From assembly GCF_020193655.1 (NCBI RefSeq), contig NZ_JADYVE010000018.1, positions 1-64,000 of the forward strand: a stretch of 64,000 nt of DNA. The letters run 5' to 3'. Below, one piece after another: positions 9,800 through 19,261 of the stretch. The position numbers and the translations under genes were made by a program. The first letter of the stretch is position 1; each line of letters begins with the position of its first letter. The notes beneath the pieces are model-generated. The model worked only from the letters and a program-made list of their open reading frames with translations, had not been told where the DNA came from and did no database searches. Source of the DNA: Ensifer sp. IC3342 (lineage in GTDB: Bacteria > Pseudomonadota > Alphaproteobacteria > Rhizobiales > Rhizobiaceae).

Positions 9800-10225
9800 G
9801 TAAGGAATACCAACTCGTTGCGGGAGGTCAATTCCGGGCTTCACGCCATAGGTCTGCGATAACAAACAAACGATCGCACCGGGATGCATTTTTGTCGACT
9901 AGGAATTCTCGTCGTCGCGTCAAGTTTGTCGGAACGACGCGACGTCCGCTTTTGCGACGTGCGGTCAATTGTGCAAACGTCCGAAATGAGGGCGCAATGC
10001 GGAAATTATTCTGACTTGGGGTCGGAAGCGCACCGTCGGTTGCTAAAACGGTCAATGCCAGAAGCAGACATCCGAAACGTCGGTGCAGAGGTCTGGGATC
10101 GGCCCAAGCTGCCGTCCACGGGAAGCGCTCCGGCGTGCAGTTGCGCACAGAAGGCCCAATCATGCGGCCAAGATCTAGGCTCGAGACGCCTCTCGCAGTG
10201 CGATAAGGAATCAGCCATTGATGTG
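9800..10225. other. Non-coding spacer between convergent genes
   Basis: About 425 bp between the end of the polyol operon and the GNAT gene on the other strand. No reading frame here resembles a known protein and I see no clear terminator hairpin. The region has the mixed character of decayed sequence. Confidence 0.4.
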
Positions 10226-11050
10226 TTACAGCTTGAAGTTCTTGCGGTTATATGCGTGCTGGAAACCCATTTTGCTGAGGTTCTCATAGGAAATACTGGG
10301 TTTACCAAGTGAAGGTACTTCTGTTTCGACGACGAACGTCGAGACGCCTTGTGTGATCCCGTGATCGGTTCGGATCTGGATGAGCGCCTTTTGAACGCCG
10401 CGATTTCGGAATTCAGGAAGTGTGGTACCACCACCCAACCACGCATATGTCCCGGACACGTAGATGGCGCCAGTTCCGATAGGCGTTTCACCATCCAAAG
10501 CGAAAAAACATGACCAGCCCTCTTTGTCCACAATGGCCGACCAAGGGGAAGCCAAGGTTAGCGGAAAACTGAAACCCTTGCACATCATCGAACCGAAGAG
10601 CAGGGCTTCGTCAACTTTTACCCGTCGGGTACGGACACCGCCAGGCGACTCGAGGCTGCTCAAGGGCGCGCTGCGGGTAAGCTTTGCCCATCCAGGACCG
10701 TGTTCATGCAAATCCTTACTTTGGATCCAGTTTCTCACCTCGTCCGAGGCAACGTCTACATTTAGTTGCAGGAACCGATTCCCTGTCTTTTGTCGCATCC
10801 AGCTATATGCTTTGTCCAGATCCTCGACAGCGCCTAACCCCAGAACGCGATTTAGGCCGATCGCAGGTGCGTTCGGCAGCGAGATCGCGCATCCTCCGTT
10901 GATGGGAAGGCATTCGAATTGCTCCTCATCCCGGAGGTGTTCGGGTGAAAGCCTGTGCAGATCCACGAAGGCCTTGGCCTCGATGGCGTCTTCCTTTTCT
11001 GGGAATGAGCGTTTTGAAAATTTCGAATTCAAGATTGGCTCCTGAGCCAC
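10226..11050 (-). CDS. GNAT-family N-acetyltransferase
   Basis: A 274-residue protein whose second half (about 150-270) has the GNAT fold: the strand before motif A (TYAWLGGGTTLPEFRNRG) is followed by the acetyl-CoA pyrophosphate loop and a helix (VQKALIQIRT). The N-terminal half is divergent and may be a degenerate GNAT repeat. The acceptor substrate is unknown. It stands alone between the polyol operon and an unrelated minus-strand pair. Confidence 0.7.
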   Translation of the reverse strand: MAQEPILNSKFSKRSFPEKEDAIEAKAFVDLHRLSPEHLRDEEQFECLPINGGCAISLPNAPAIGLNRVLGLGAVEDLDKAYSWMRQKTGNRFLQLNVDVASDEVRNWIQSKDLHEHGPGWAKLTRSAPLSSLESPGGVRTRRVKVDEALLFGSMMCKGFSFPLTLASPWSAIVDKEGWSCFFALDGETPIGTGAIYVSGTYAWLGGGTTLPEFRNRGVQKALIQIRTDHGITQGVSTFVVETEVPSLGKPSISYENLSKMGFQHAYNRKNFKL

Positions 11051-11091
11051 CGCCTTTGAGTGCCAGATGAAAAGAGACAGGTTAGTCTCGA

Positions 11092-11565
11092 CTAAAAGCC
11101 GAGTTCGCTGAGTCCAGGATGATCATCAGGCCTGCGGCCAAGCGGCCACCGAAAGCAGCGGTCGTCGGCGCTGATAGGCAGGTCGTTGATACAGGCATAG
11201 CGCTTCCGCATCAGGCCGCTATCGTCAAACTCCCAATTCTCGTTGCCGAACGATCTGAACCAGTTCCCACTGTCGTCATGCCACTCATAGGCAAACCTGA
11301 CGGCAATTCGGTTGCCGCCGAAAGCCCAGAGTTCCTTGATCAACCGGTAATCCAGCTCTCTCCGCCATTTTGCCGAAAGGAACGCGACGATCGCTTCCCT
11401 CCCGGTGACAAACTCGGCACGATTCCGCCACTGGCTGTCTACCGTATATGCCAGAGCGACCCTCGCCGGGTCGCGGCTGTTCCAGCCGTCTTCAGCAAGA
11501 CGAACTTTCTCGACTGCGCTTTCAAACGTAAAAGGTGGAAGGGGTGGTCGTTGAGCTTCGGTCAT
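11092..11565 (-). CDS. NTF2-like protein (DUF1348 type)
   Basis: A 157-residue soluble protein of the cystatin/NTF2-like alpha+beta family. The W-R-N region ([14 protein letters not shown]) and [18 protein letters not shown] are characteristic of DUF1348. These proteins have a small pocket and are often found with oxidoreductases; no reaction is established. The start overlaps the stop of the upstream flavin-oxidase-like gene by 4 bp, so the two are co-translated. Confidence 0.8.
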   Translation of the reverse strand: MTEAQRPPLPPFTFESAVEKVRLAEDGWNSRDPARVALAYTVDSQWRNRAEFVTGREAIVAFLSAKWRRELDYRLIKELWAFGGNRIAVRFAYEWHDDSGNWFRSFGNENWEFDDSGLMRKRYACINDLPISADDRCFRWPLGRRPDDHPGLSELGF

Positions 11566-12185
11566 CTTTCAGGGTTCTCCAACCGTGCGCGCAAGGTCGC
11601 ATTCTCGGTTTCCAATCGCTGCAGTTGTTCACGAAGAGGAGCGACAGCTTGTTCAACCTGCTGTTCGGTGTAGCGCGGGATGATGTGCTGTGGGCAATTC
11701 CAATCGAACGCCTCAAGCCGAAGCCTGAAGATCCGTTCCTCCCTTCCTTTGTAGGTCGGGTCGGACACCAGTTCGGTGAGTTCCTGGTCAGCATCAAGCG
11801 CCAGTTGCTCCACATGCGCGTAAATTTTGAGCCGTGCCCGTCGCACATAATCCATCAAGAACAGGCAGGCCCGATCGTTAGCGGCAAAATTGCCGGCGCT
11901 GATGTACTGGCGATTACCCCGGTAGTCGGCAAAGGCCAATGTTCGCTGATCGACGACCTTAAGGAAGCCGGCTTTTCCTCCACGGTGTTGAACGTATGGC
12001 CAACCCGTTTCGGAGACCGATGCCATATAGAAGCTGTCACGTGAGGCGATGAAGGCGATCTCGTCTTCGGTGAGGGTGTCTGAAGGGCGGTTGTCAGCGC
12101 CCAGCCATATCTGGTCCACCCCCATGTTCGCCTGAGCTGCTCTGACGCTTGGCGTTACAGCAACCTCAAGGAAATGATATGGCAT
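11562..12185 (-). CDS. Pyridoxamine 5'-phosphate oxidase-fold (FMN-binding) protein
   Basis: A 207-residue protein from the ATG at 12183-12185, preceded by GGAGAA. The central region (about 45-130; [21 protein letters not shown], then [17 protein letters not shown]) matches FMN-binding split-barrel flavoproteins. The last 40 residues form a predicted coiled coil ([20 protein letters not shown]). The family usually reduces or oxidises small molecules with FMN or F420. It is coupled to the DUF1348-type gene downstream. Confidence 0.82.
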   Translation of the reverse strand: MPYHFLEVAVTPSVRAAQANMGVDQIWLGADNRPSDTLTEDEIAFIASRDSFYMASVSETGWPYVQHRGGKAGFLKVVDQRTLAFADYRGNRQYISAGNFAANDRACLFLMDYVRRARLKIYAHVEQLALDADQELTELVSDPTYKGREERIFRLRLEAFDWNCPQHIIPRYTEQQVEQAVAPLREQLQRLETENATLRARLENPER

Positions 12186-12307
12186 GCCTATTCTCCTTGC
12201 CCAGGCAGGCTCGCATCGTTGTCTCACGGTGCGAGCCCGGATTCCATCTTTGGGTAGCCGAAATCAGTGCTTGGCATTTATGCCCTTAAGATCACCGAGA
12301 GCAGACA

Positions 12308-13294
12308 TCAGTCCTGCAAGGCCCAGTCTGCGACCTGCCAACGCATCTTCCCATGATCAGCAACGACACGACCGAGCCCAGGGAACGGCATGTGCGTAGC
12401 AGCGATGAGTGCGCCTTCCGACGCGGCACGCGGAAAGAAGCGATCACGCATGGCTTTCGCAGCGGCACGGTCCTGCTCAAACAGGAAGAACACATCGGTC
12501 GCGGCCGGATGCACGACCGGAAAAATCATATCCGAAACCATGATCATGCTCTTCCCGCCATCTTCGACCCGCACGCCGATATGGCCGGGTGTATGGCCGG
12601 TCAAGTCGACGATCGAAACGCCCCGCATGATCTCGCGCTCTCCGTCGATCGCTTGGAGCCTCGGATATAGCCGCACGACCTCCTCCGCCATCCTGAAGCT
12701 CGTCTGCAGGTAATCAGGCGCGCCGTTGCGCTTGGCCGGATCGGTCCAGTGAGTGATGTCGCGACGATCGATATAAAGCTCGGCTCCGGGATAGTTGTTC
12801 TTACCTCCCGGAACCAGCCCACCCATGTGGTCTTGGTGCATATGCGTTACGATGACCGCGTCGATCTTGTCGGGCTTCAGACCGAGCGCGGCGAGTGCCT
12901 GTGGTAACTGTCCGGTCTGCCCGATCGAACCTGCCGCACCGGCATCGATCAGGATGCGGCGCTCGCCATCCTCGACGAGATATTGGTTGAAGAGGAACCG
13001 AACCCCACTCGGCCGGGCGGTAAACTGTGCGCTTGCCGCCCTCTCGACCTCGGGCGCTGAGCGCCCCGGAAAGTAGTCATAGGGCATATCGGCATACCCG
13101 TCCGTCAGTGCCGTCACGGTGAACCGACCGATGCGGATCTGTGCGAACGGGTTCACCGCAACAGGCGCCTTGGCAGCTTCCTGCGTCGCCGCACGGGCGG
13201 CGGAGTCGCCGAGCAAGCCTCCACCGAGGAGGCTTCCCCCGATGAGGCCGAGAGGCAGGGCGCTGGCAAAGGCGCGACGTGAAAGTTGAGGCAT
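12308..13294 (-). CDS. Tat-exported MBL-fold metallo-hydrolase
   Basis: A 328-residue protein beginning with a twin-arginine signal (SRRAFASALPLG) and an Ala-rich cleavage region near residue 35. The metallo-beta-lactamase motif THMHQDHMGG (about 150-159), the distal His in LTGHTPGHIG and the Asp in VSDM indicate a two-zinc hydrolase, perhaps a lactonase. It is divergent from the LysR regulator at 13429, an arrangement that usually means the regulator controls it. Confidence 0.88.
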   Translation of the reverse strand: MPQLSRRAFASALPLGLIGGSLLGGGLLGDSAARAATQEAAKAPVAVNPFAQIRIGRFTVTALTDGYADMPYDYFPGRSAPEVERAASAQFTARPSGVRFLFNQYLVEDGERRILIDAGAAGSIGQTGQLPQALAALGLKPDKIDAVIVTHMHQDHMGGLVPGGKNNYPGAELYIDRRDITHWTDPAKRNGAPDYLQTSFRMAEEVVRLYPRLQAIDGEREIMRGVSIVDLTGHTPGHIGVRVEDGGKSMIMVSDMIFPVVHPAATDVFFLFEQDRAAAKAMRDRFFPRAASEGALIAATHMPFPGLGRVVADHGKMRWQVADWALQD

Positions 13295-13428
13295 GACATC
13301 TTCCTCCGGATCAGTAGCACGATGGGAGCTACGTCGAGCCCCTTGACGACGCTAATGCTATGACATCCACAAACAACGGGGTATCTTGGCAATGTGGAAA
13401 CATTCTTCTCATTTTATGGAAGGCTTCG

Positions 13429-14325
13429 ATGGATCGTTTTGACGCGATGGCGGTGCTATTGGCGGTGGTCGACGCCGGCAGTCTTTCTGCCGGGGCACGG
13501 CGGCTGAATGCGCCGCTGGCCACGGTCAGCCGCAAAGTGGCCGATCTTGAAAAGCATCTTGGCGTTCGCTTGGTCGTGCGCACCCGCCGCGGCCTCGCCT
13601 TGACGGAGGAGGGGCGCGCCTTCGTCGCCGCGTCACGTCGTATTCTCGAGGAACTGGACGCGGCGGAGCGGCAGGCCAGCGGCGATTATGGAGCGCTGCG
13701 CGGCGGGCTGCACGTGACCGCGCCGATTGCCTTCGGCGAGCGCCATCTGCTGCCAATTGCGCTCGAATTCCTGAAGGAGCAACCCGATATCAACCTGCGG
13801 CTGACCCTGACTGATCGGCAGCTAAGTCTGACGGATGAGCACGTCGATGTAGCCCTACGGATCGGGCACCTGCCGGACAGCGCGATTATCGCAACACGGG
13901 TTGGTGCCGTCCGCCGGGTGATCTGCGCGAGCCCTGACTATCTCGCCCGCCGAGGAGTGCCGCGTCAGCCGGAAGACCTCGCCCCGCATGATGGCATAAG
14001 CTTCCAGGGCTTCGCGACCGCCCCGGAATGGCGATACCGCCGGGACGGCGCGGCCTTCGCCGTCGAGCCACGCCTCAAACTCGCGGTCAACACGACAGAG
14101 GCTGCCATTCAGGCTGCACTAGCTGGTATCGGCATTATTCGCGTGCTTTCTTACCAGATCAACGAACATTTGCGCTCTGGCGCTCTGCAGGAATTGTTGG
14201 CGGAGTTCGCACCGGAACCGCTGCCAGTAAATATTATTTACGGACCAGCCGATCCGCTGCCGCTGAAGGTCCGGTGCTTCCTTGACTGGATCGGCCCCCG
14301 CCTACGCGCGCGAATGGGAACCTAG
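13429..14325 (+). CDS. LysR-family transcriptional regulator
   Basis: A 298-residue protein from the ATG at 13429, preceded by GGAAGG; an upstream in-frame start would add 23 residues. The N-terminal winged helix (residues 1-60; DAGSLSAGARRLNAPLATVS) and the substrate-binding-like effector domain are typical of the CrgA/AaeR branch of LysR. It is divergent from the Tat-exported hydrolase with 134 bp between, and likely autoregulates while controlling that gene. Confidence 0.9.
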   Translation: MDRFDAMAVLLAVVDAGSLSAGARRLNAPLATVSRKVADLEKHLGVRLVVRTRRGLALTEEGRAFVAASRRILEELDAAERQASGDYGALRGGLHVTAPIAFGERHLLPIALEFLKEQPDINLRLTLTDRQLSLTDEHVDVALRIGHLPDSAIIATRVGAVRRVICASPDYLARRGVPRQPEDLAPHDGISFQGFATAPEWRYRRDGAAFAVEPRLKLAVNTTEAAIQAALAGIGIIRVLSYQINEHLRSGALQELLAEFAPEPLPVNIIYGPADPLPLKVRCFLDWIGPRLRARMGT

Positions 14326-14663
14326 CGTTCCGCCTATCAGACGCGCCTCCGTTAATGGCGGTCAGGCTCACTGGTAGTCGATCGTCCTGCATTGACGACC
14401 GCTTGCCCTTGCGGACCGGAACTGACATCCGCCACCGGCGAGTTGATTTCCGCTTTGGCGCACAGGTGACGTAACGCCGCGGCCAGGCCGATGTCTGCTT
14501 GCAGGCAGGCCGAAGATTTGCCTCTATGACCGATATGAGGGGCGCACAGCGGTCGTTCGCGAAGTGTGGCGGGAATGACTGGACCGGGTCACATCACGAC
14601 AATGCCCACGCCCAATCTGAATGTCCGCTTTTGAAGATCCGCGGTATCGGGAGGCAACTGCGC
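14326..14663. other. Non-coding spacer holding a dispersed repeat
   Basis: Stretch between LysR and the GIY-YIG gene. It contains copy A of a 51-bp repeat (14539-14589). The 3' end (from 14638) belongs to the inverted duplication shared with the left edge. No coding capacity is apparent. Confidence 0.5.
14539..14589. repeat. 51-bp dispersed repeat, copy A
   Basis: Starts GGGGCGCACAGCGGTCGTTC and ends GACTGGACCGGGT. It aligns without gaps to 43606-43656, with roughly six to seven mismatches. It is non-coding at both places. Short repeats of this kind are common in rhizobial spacers. Confidence 0.6.
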
Positions 14664-14764
14664 ATGACGGATTCGCAACTAACTGCGGAGGTTCTCCTGA
14701 ACCTCGGCTTCGTCGACGTAGGCAAATGGCAGCCGAACGGAGATTCCATTGCTTACGATCTTGA
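14638..14764. repeat. Inverted copy of 1-127
   Basis: Partner of the repeat at the left edge. It covers the ribosome site and first codons of the complete GIY-YIG gene. Because the match includes the ribosome site and ends 26 bp upstream of the ATG, this duplication supports the ATG at 14664 as the true start. Confidence 0.85.
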
Positions 14765-15512
14765 CGGCGCTGACGCCTCAGCGAGCGAGGTTCTGCTGGA
14801 CGCCCCTAACGCGCTCTACGCCTTCGTGCGTGATGACCAAGTTGTCTATATCGGGAAGACCGCCCGCTCGATCAGGAAGCGGTATGTCGGATACTGTCGA
14901 CCGGGGAAAACACAGGCCACCAACCAGCGCTGCCATCGCAACATCAAAGCCGCGATTGCTGAAGGTACCGAGATCCGCATTTTCGTTTTCACGCCGATAA
15001 CTCATCTCCGATATTCCGATTTCGAGATCAATCTAGCCGCTGGTCTCGAGGACAGCCTGATCCGGGAATTTGATCCCCCGTGGAACGGTAAGGATAGAGG
15101 GCACCCGATCTCCGAAGACGCAGAACGCGAGGAAGAGGAAGAATCCGAGTTTGGGGCATCGGATGTCGTCGCGGTAGCCGACGCTCCGGCGGGGCCGCGG
15201 GCATCCGGCCAGGCTGTGGCAACCTTCTCGGTCGTGCTCGGAGCTACATATTATGAAAAGGGCATCCTCAACCTAGGGGTCGAAGCCAGCGAATATCTCG
15301 GCAAGGACGGCGACCCGATCCGCGTCCGGTTCAGTGATGGTAGCCAGACCGTCGTCTCGAAGATTAACAGGACGGCCAACCGGACCGGTGCTGTCCGGGT
15401 CATCGGCGGCAATGCCCAGATCGCCAGATGGTTTCAGGAGAACTTCAGCGAAGGCGACACCGTGCATGGCAGTGTGGTCGATCCGCATACAATAGCGTTA
15501 CTTGCCGGGTAG
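14664..15512 (+). CDS. GIY-YIG nuclease-domain protein with unknown C-terminal domain
   Basis: A 282-residue protein. Residues about 50-150 hold a GIY-YIG domain: ALYAFV...VVYIGKT (the paired tyrosines), RSIRKRYVGY (catalytic Arg), EDSLIREF (candidate catalytic Glu) and PPWN. An acidic linker (EREEEEESE) leads to a C-terminal domain of about 95 residues (VVLGATYYEKGILNLG... RVIGGNAQIARWFQENF) that I do not recognise; by its beta-rich pattern it could bind DNA. The N-terminal 45 residues may be a small winged-helix-like segment. Cellular role is unknown; restriction- or repair-type DNA cleavage is possible. Confidence 0.75.
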   Translation: MTDSQLTAEVLLNLGFVDVGKWQPNGDSIAYDLDGADASASEVLLDAPNALYAFVRDDQVVYIGKTARSIRKRYVGYCRPGKTQATNQRCHRNIKAAIAEGTEIRIFVFTPITHLRYSDFEINLAAGLEDSLIREFDPPWNGKDRGHPISEDAEREEEEESEFGASDVVAVADAPAGPRASGQAVATFSVVLGATYYEKGILNLGVEASEYLGKDGDPIRVRFSDGSQTVVSKINRTANRTGAVRVIGGNAQIARWFQENFSEGDTVHGSVVDPHTIALLAG

Positions 15513-15689
15513 CCGGGGCATTGTTGGCGCGACGAGCGGTTGGAGGCGTTGCCGCACTCGTTGAGCGGGCTAGGCTGCTGCAGGTCGCTACTACCCGCCG
15601 GGTTGTTACAGAGAGTTCAGCAGAAGCTGATCCAGCTTGCCGCACCGCTCGTCATTCCCCCTGAAGCGTACGGCGAGTAACTGCAATCG

Positions 15690-15877
15690 GGCTGCGACGC
15701 GAAGACTATGGCACACACTCGCTTCGACGCACCAAAGCCGCGAGGATCTACAAATCGACCGGCAATCTTCGCGCAATCCAGATTTTGCTCGGACATACCA
15801 CGATCGAGAACGCGGTCAGGTACCTTGGTGAGGACATCGAGGATGGGCTGGAACTAGCGAAGCATACAGAGATTTGA
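15690..15877 (+). pseudogene. Tyrosine recombinase (integrase) C-terminal remnant
   Basis: Translation up to the TGA at 15875-15877 reads YGTHSLRRTKAARIYKSTGN and then ILLGHTTIENAVRYLGED, the catalytic HxLRRT, LGH and active-site tyrosine region of an integrase. The frame is clean over about 60 codons, but the catalytic domain before YGTHSL and the whole N-terminal domain are missing. It sits 180 bp after the GIY-YIG gene. Confidence 0.7.
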
Positions 15878-16228
15878 AAGAGTGCGGCCCCAAACCCAGC
15901 GGGGCCGTGCCTCTTTGGGCAAATGTTTCCGGTTTTCGCAGTTCGGTTGAGCGGCTATGCGCCCCATCGCGGCCGTCAGCTAGATCGAACTCTGATCGAT
16001 CCTGGAAGCGGCCGCTCGGCAGCGCTGGGAATACCAGTCTTGAGCCGTTGCCAAGACGGCGAACGGTCATGTGACGTTCTCCTCATGGTCGCGCAGACTT
16101 TCCAAATTTACCATCTGCGAGGTATCATTCGGAGGCGCATTGGGCGCGATGCTTAGACTCGCAGACGCCTTAGCGAGAACACAGGAGTCGGCCGATGACG
16201 AGCATACGAATTTCGCAGGACGACTGAC
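15878..16228. other. Non-coding spacer
   Basis: About 350 bp between the integrase remnant and the orphan gene at 16229. Short open frames exist but none resembles a family I know. No hairpin or promoter can be assigned with confidence. Confidence 0.35.
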
Positions 16229-16891
16229 ATGGGCGCGACCTCAAGCCCGAGAGCCACCGGCGTGCGGCAATTCCTTGATCTTGAGCAGCAGCGCGATTGG
16301 ATAGCGGGCAAGATCGACTTGCCGGACGCGGGCGACCGCTTAGAGTCCCTGCAACAGCGCTTCAAATATGTCGCTCGATTTGAGAAGTTACTTAGTCGCC
16401 CGCAAGCGGGGGAAGTGCTGGAGATTCTCGGGCTGTACGGTCCAAACTGCATTCCCATGCTGCGCAAGACCGAGCGCTACTACTGGTCGGTTTCCTGTCT
16501 GCCGTCGACCTCGGACAAGCCGCTCGTACGCGTCAATGCGAGCTGGATGGAGCTTTTCACGCTCTATGCTCAAGGCGACGATATCCGCGCCAGATTCATC
16601 GTGCATCTTTCGGATTTCACTACAGATCGTTCAGCAACGCCGAGCCGGGTGGACGAACCCTTTCTCGAGCAAAGCGTCGCGATGCCAGAGCACGTCAGTT
16701 ATTTCTTCCCGCGTGGTGCGGACATTTTCGGCATCAATGTGCGCGGCTCTGTCTCGATCCGCAAATTCCTCACCAGCCGCCGCGTGGTGAGCGCCATTCG
16801 CACGTTCAACCTGACGCACATGAACCGGGGGCGGAACGCCTACCAGGCGAGCCATTGCTACAGCGTGGCGGATTACATGCAGGCAGATTGA
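16229..16891 (+). CDS. Hypothetical protein, 220 residues
   Basis: Unrecognised. The translation looks like a real soluble protein: it has balanced composition, amphipathic helices in the first 80 residues (LESLQQRFKYVARFEKLLSR), a central hydrophobic strand region (MELFTLYAQGDDIRARFIVHLSDF) and a basic C-terminus. There is no signal peptide, membrane segment or recognised catalytic motif. The ribosome site is weak. Its neighbours are an integrase remnant and the sulfate genes, so context suggests accessory DNA. Confidence 0.5.
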   Translation: MGATSSPRATGVRQFLDLEQQRDWIAGKIDLPDAGDRLESLQQRFKYVARFEKLLSRPQAGEVLEILGLYGPNCIPMLRKTERYYWSVSCLPSTSDKPLVRVNASWMELFTLYAQGDDIRARFIVHLSDFTTDRSATPSRVDEPFLEQSVAMPEHVSYFFPRGADIFGINVRGSVSIRKFLTSRRVVSAIRTFNLTHMNRGRNAYQASHCYSVADYMQAD

Positions 16892-17055
16892 GGGGTTCTT
16901 TAACGCACGCCATCCTGGTGAACTCACCGTCGCCGTCGCGGCCCCACTTCGCGAGGTCGAAAACTACGGCGCCAACCTCGGCCGGTGCGCGCCCCTTCTC
17001 GGACGTTCGATGATAAATTGCTAAATCCCGATAGCTGCCATCCCAGGCGCCCAAC

Positions 17056-18153
17056 TTATCCGCAGGACAACGCGCCTTTGCCTGGTGAAGAGCGGCTCCT
17101 AAGTTGTTCAAACTCCCCGCGAAACAGCTTCCACTTCGTGGGGCGGAACGCGATACGGGTGCGGTCGGCCGAGGACGCGCGCTCGGGCGATAGCTCGATC
17201 TCCATCGGAGCCGCTTTCTTACCGAGATCCAGTTCGAGGTGGCGCGTGCCCGCAACACGCCGACCCGCCGTAACACGGCCGGCGAGACAGCCGCTGCCGG
17301 CTTCGATGAGCTCGACGTCGTGTGGGCGGAAATACAGGGTCGCCGGTCCATCCGGCTCATTCGCGGCCCGCAGGCCGATCGGCCGGTCCTCGAACCAGAT
17401 CTCACCGCTCGACAGCATCACATCCAGGCAGTTCGACTGGCCGATGAAGCCGTAAACGAAGGGGGAAACCGGGTGGTCGTAGATCTCATCGGGCGTCCCG
17501 ACCTGCTCGATTGCGCCCTTGTTCATCACCGCCAGGCGATCCGCGAGCTCGAGAGCCTCCTCCTGATCGTGGGTGACGAAGACGGTCGTGTAGCCGGTGC
17601 GGTCGTGGATATCGCGCAGCCAGCGCCTGAGTTCCTTTCGCACCTGCGCGTCGAGCGCGCCGAAGGGCTCGTCGAGCAGCAGCACGCTCGGTTCGACCGC
17701 CATGGCGCGGGCGAGAGCCACGCGCTGGCGCTGGCCCCCGGAAAGTTGTGCCGGATAGCGTTTTTCTAGCCCGGAGAGTTGCACCAGCTCGATGAGGTCG
17801 AGCGCCCGGCGGCGGATCTCGGCGGCGGGCGGCCGCCGGTTGGCGGGACGCACCTTGAGCCCGAAGCCGACGTTGTCGAGCACCGTCATGTGGCGGAACA
17901 GGGCGTAGTGCTGGAAGACGAAGCCGATGTTGCGCTCCTGGACGGTCTTCTTCGATGCGTCCTCGTCGCCGAAGAAGATCATGCCCTCGGTCGGGCTTTC
18001 GAGGCCGGCAATCAGCCTAAGCAGCGTCGTCTTTCCTGAACCCGACGGGCCGAGGAGCGCAATCAGCTCGCCGGAGCGGACGTCGAGGGTGACGTCGACG
18101 AGCGCGGGGAAGCGGCCGAATTCCTTACGCAAGTTCTCGACGCGAACGTCCAT
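17056..18153 (-). CDS. cysA: Sulfate/thiosulfate ABC transporter ATP-binding protein CysA
   Basis: A 365-residue ATPase from the ATG at 18151-18153, with [13 protein letters not shown] at the N-terminus. Walker [10 protein letters not shown], signature [14 protein letters not shown], Walker [21 protein letters not shown] and the CysA-type C-terminal domain ([10 protein letters not shown]) are all clear. It hydrolyses ATP for sulfate or thiosulfate import. It follows the binding-protein gene after 82 bp, and the two permease genes normally found between them are absent. The last 15 residues are unlike other CysA proteins, so the 3' end may be altered. Confidence 0.88.
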   Translation of the reverse strand: MDVRVENLRKEFGRFPALVDVTLDVRSGELIALLGPSGSGKTTLLRLIAGLESPTEGMIFFGDEDASKKTVQERNIGFVFQHYALFRHMTVLDNVGFGLKVRPANRRPPAAEIRRRALDLIELVQLSGLEKRYPAQLSGGQRQRVALARAMAVEPSVLLLDEPFGALDAQVRKELRRWLRDIHDRTGYTTVFVTHDQEEALELADRLAVMNKGAIEQVGTPDEIYDHPVSPFVYGFIGQSNCLDVMLSSGEIWFEDRPIGLRAANEPDGPATLYFRPHDVELIEAGSGCLAGRVTAGRRVAGTRHLELDLGKKAAPMEIELSPERASSADRTRIAFRPTKWKLFRGEFEQLRSRSSPGKGALSCG

Positions 18154-18235
18154 GGATGCATACGCCTTCAATGTCTCCGGCCAGCGACAAGCACGTAGCT
18201 GTCGCAAGGCCAGATACTCTGTTGACAGCCCCGGA

Positions 18236-19261
18236 CTATCGCCTCGGCTTGTAGATCTGGTCGAAAATACCGCCAGCGCCGAAGAACTTCGGCTGAGCTT
18301 CCTTCCATCCGCCGAACTCGTCAATGGTGATCAGTTTGAGATCGGCGAAGCGGACGATGTCCTTGGGATCCGCTGCCTCGGGCTTGAACGGCCGATAATA
18401 GTGTTTGGCGACGATCTTCTGCCCCCCGTCGCTGTAGAGATAGTCGACGTAGGCTTCCGCCACCTTGCGGGTGCCCTTGCTATCGACATTGCCGTCGACA
18501 ACCGCCACCGGCGGTTCGGCCTTGATCGAGATCGACGGCGTGACGATCTCGAAATTGTCCGGGCCGAGTTCCTCGAGAGCGAGATAGGCTTCATTCTCCC
18601 AGGCGAGCAACACGTCGCCGAGACCGCGCTGGACGAAGGTGGTCATTGCTCCCCACGCGCCGGTGTCGAGAACGAGAACATGCTCGAAGAGTTGCGCCAC
18701 GTATTCCTGCGCCTTCGTATCGTCGCCGTTATCGGCGGCGCGCGCCCAGGCCCAGGCCGCCAGGAAGTTCCAGCGGGCGCCGCCCGAGGTCTTCGGGTTC
18801 GGTGTGATCACCTGGATGCCTTCCTTCGTCAGGTCACCCCAGTCCTTAATGCCCCTCGGATTGCCCTTGCGGACCAGGAAAACGATTGTCGACATGTAGG
18901 GCGCACTATTGTTCTGAAGCCTTGTTTTCCAATCGGCCGGGATCTTGCCGGTAGCCTGGGCGATCGCATCGATGTCGGCTTCGAGCGCGAGCGTCACCAC
19001 GTCCGCGTCGAGGCCATCGATCACCAGGCGCGCCTGCTTTCCGGAGCCGCCGTGTGCTGTATGGATCGTCACGCTTTCTCCGGTATCCGCCTCCCACTTC
19101 TGGGCAAAGGCGGCGTTGAATTCCTTGTAGAGTTTCCTCGTCGAGTCATAGGACACGTTCAGGATTGTCGTGTCGGCGAGAGCGACGCCGATTGAGCCAA
19201 GCTGCAGCATTCCAACCAGAAGAACTCGTTTCACGATCCCGGCAAGTCTATCCGCTCCCAT
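18236..19261 (-). CDS. sbp: Periplasmic sulfate-binding protein
   Basis: A 341-residue protein with a signal peptide of about 29 residues (ending ALA/DTTILN). It carries the Sbp/CysP hallmarks: [24 protein letters not shown] and [18 protein letters not shown], which form the sulfate-binding site. It captures sulfate in the periplasm for a CysTWA importer. Only cysA remains downstream here, so it may feed permeases encoded elsewhere. A start at an internal Met (MLQLGSIG) would give a shorter signal peptide. Confidence 0.9.
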   Translation of the reverse strand: MGADRLAGIVKRVLLVGMLQLGSIGVALADTTILNVSYDSTRKLYKEFNAAFAQKWEADTGESVTIHTAHGGSGKQARLVIDGLDADVVTLALEADIDAIAQATGKIPADWKTRLQNNSAPYMSTIVFLVRKGNPRGIKDWGDLTKEGIQVITPNPKTSGGARWNFLAAWAWARAADNGDDTKAQEYVAQLFEHVLVLDTGAWGAMTTFVQRGLGDVLLAWENEAYLALEELGPDNFEIVTPSISIKAEPPVAVVDGNVDSKGTRKVAEAYVDYLYSDGGQKIVAKHYYRPFKPEAADPKDIVRFADLKLITIDEFGGWKEAQPKFFGAGGIFDQIYKPRR

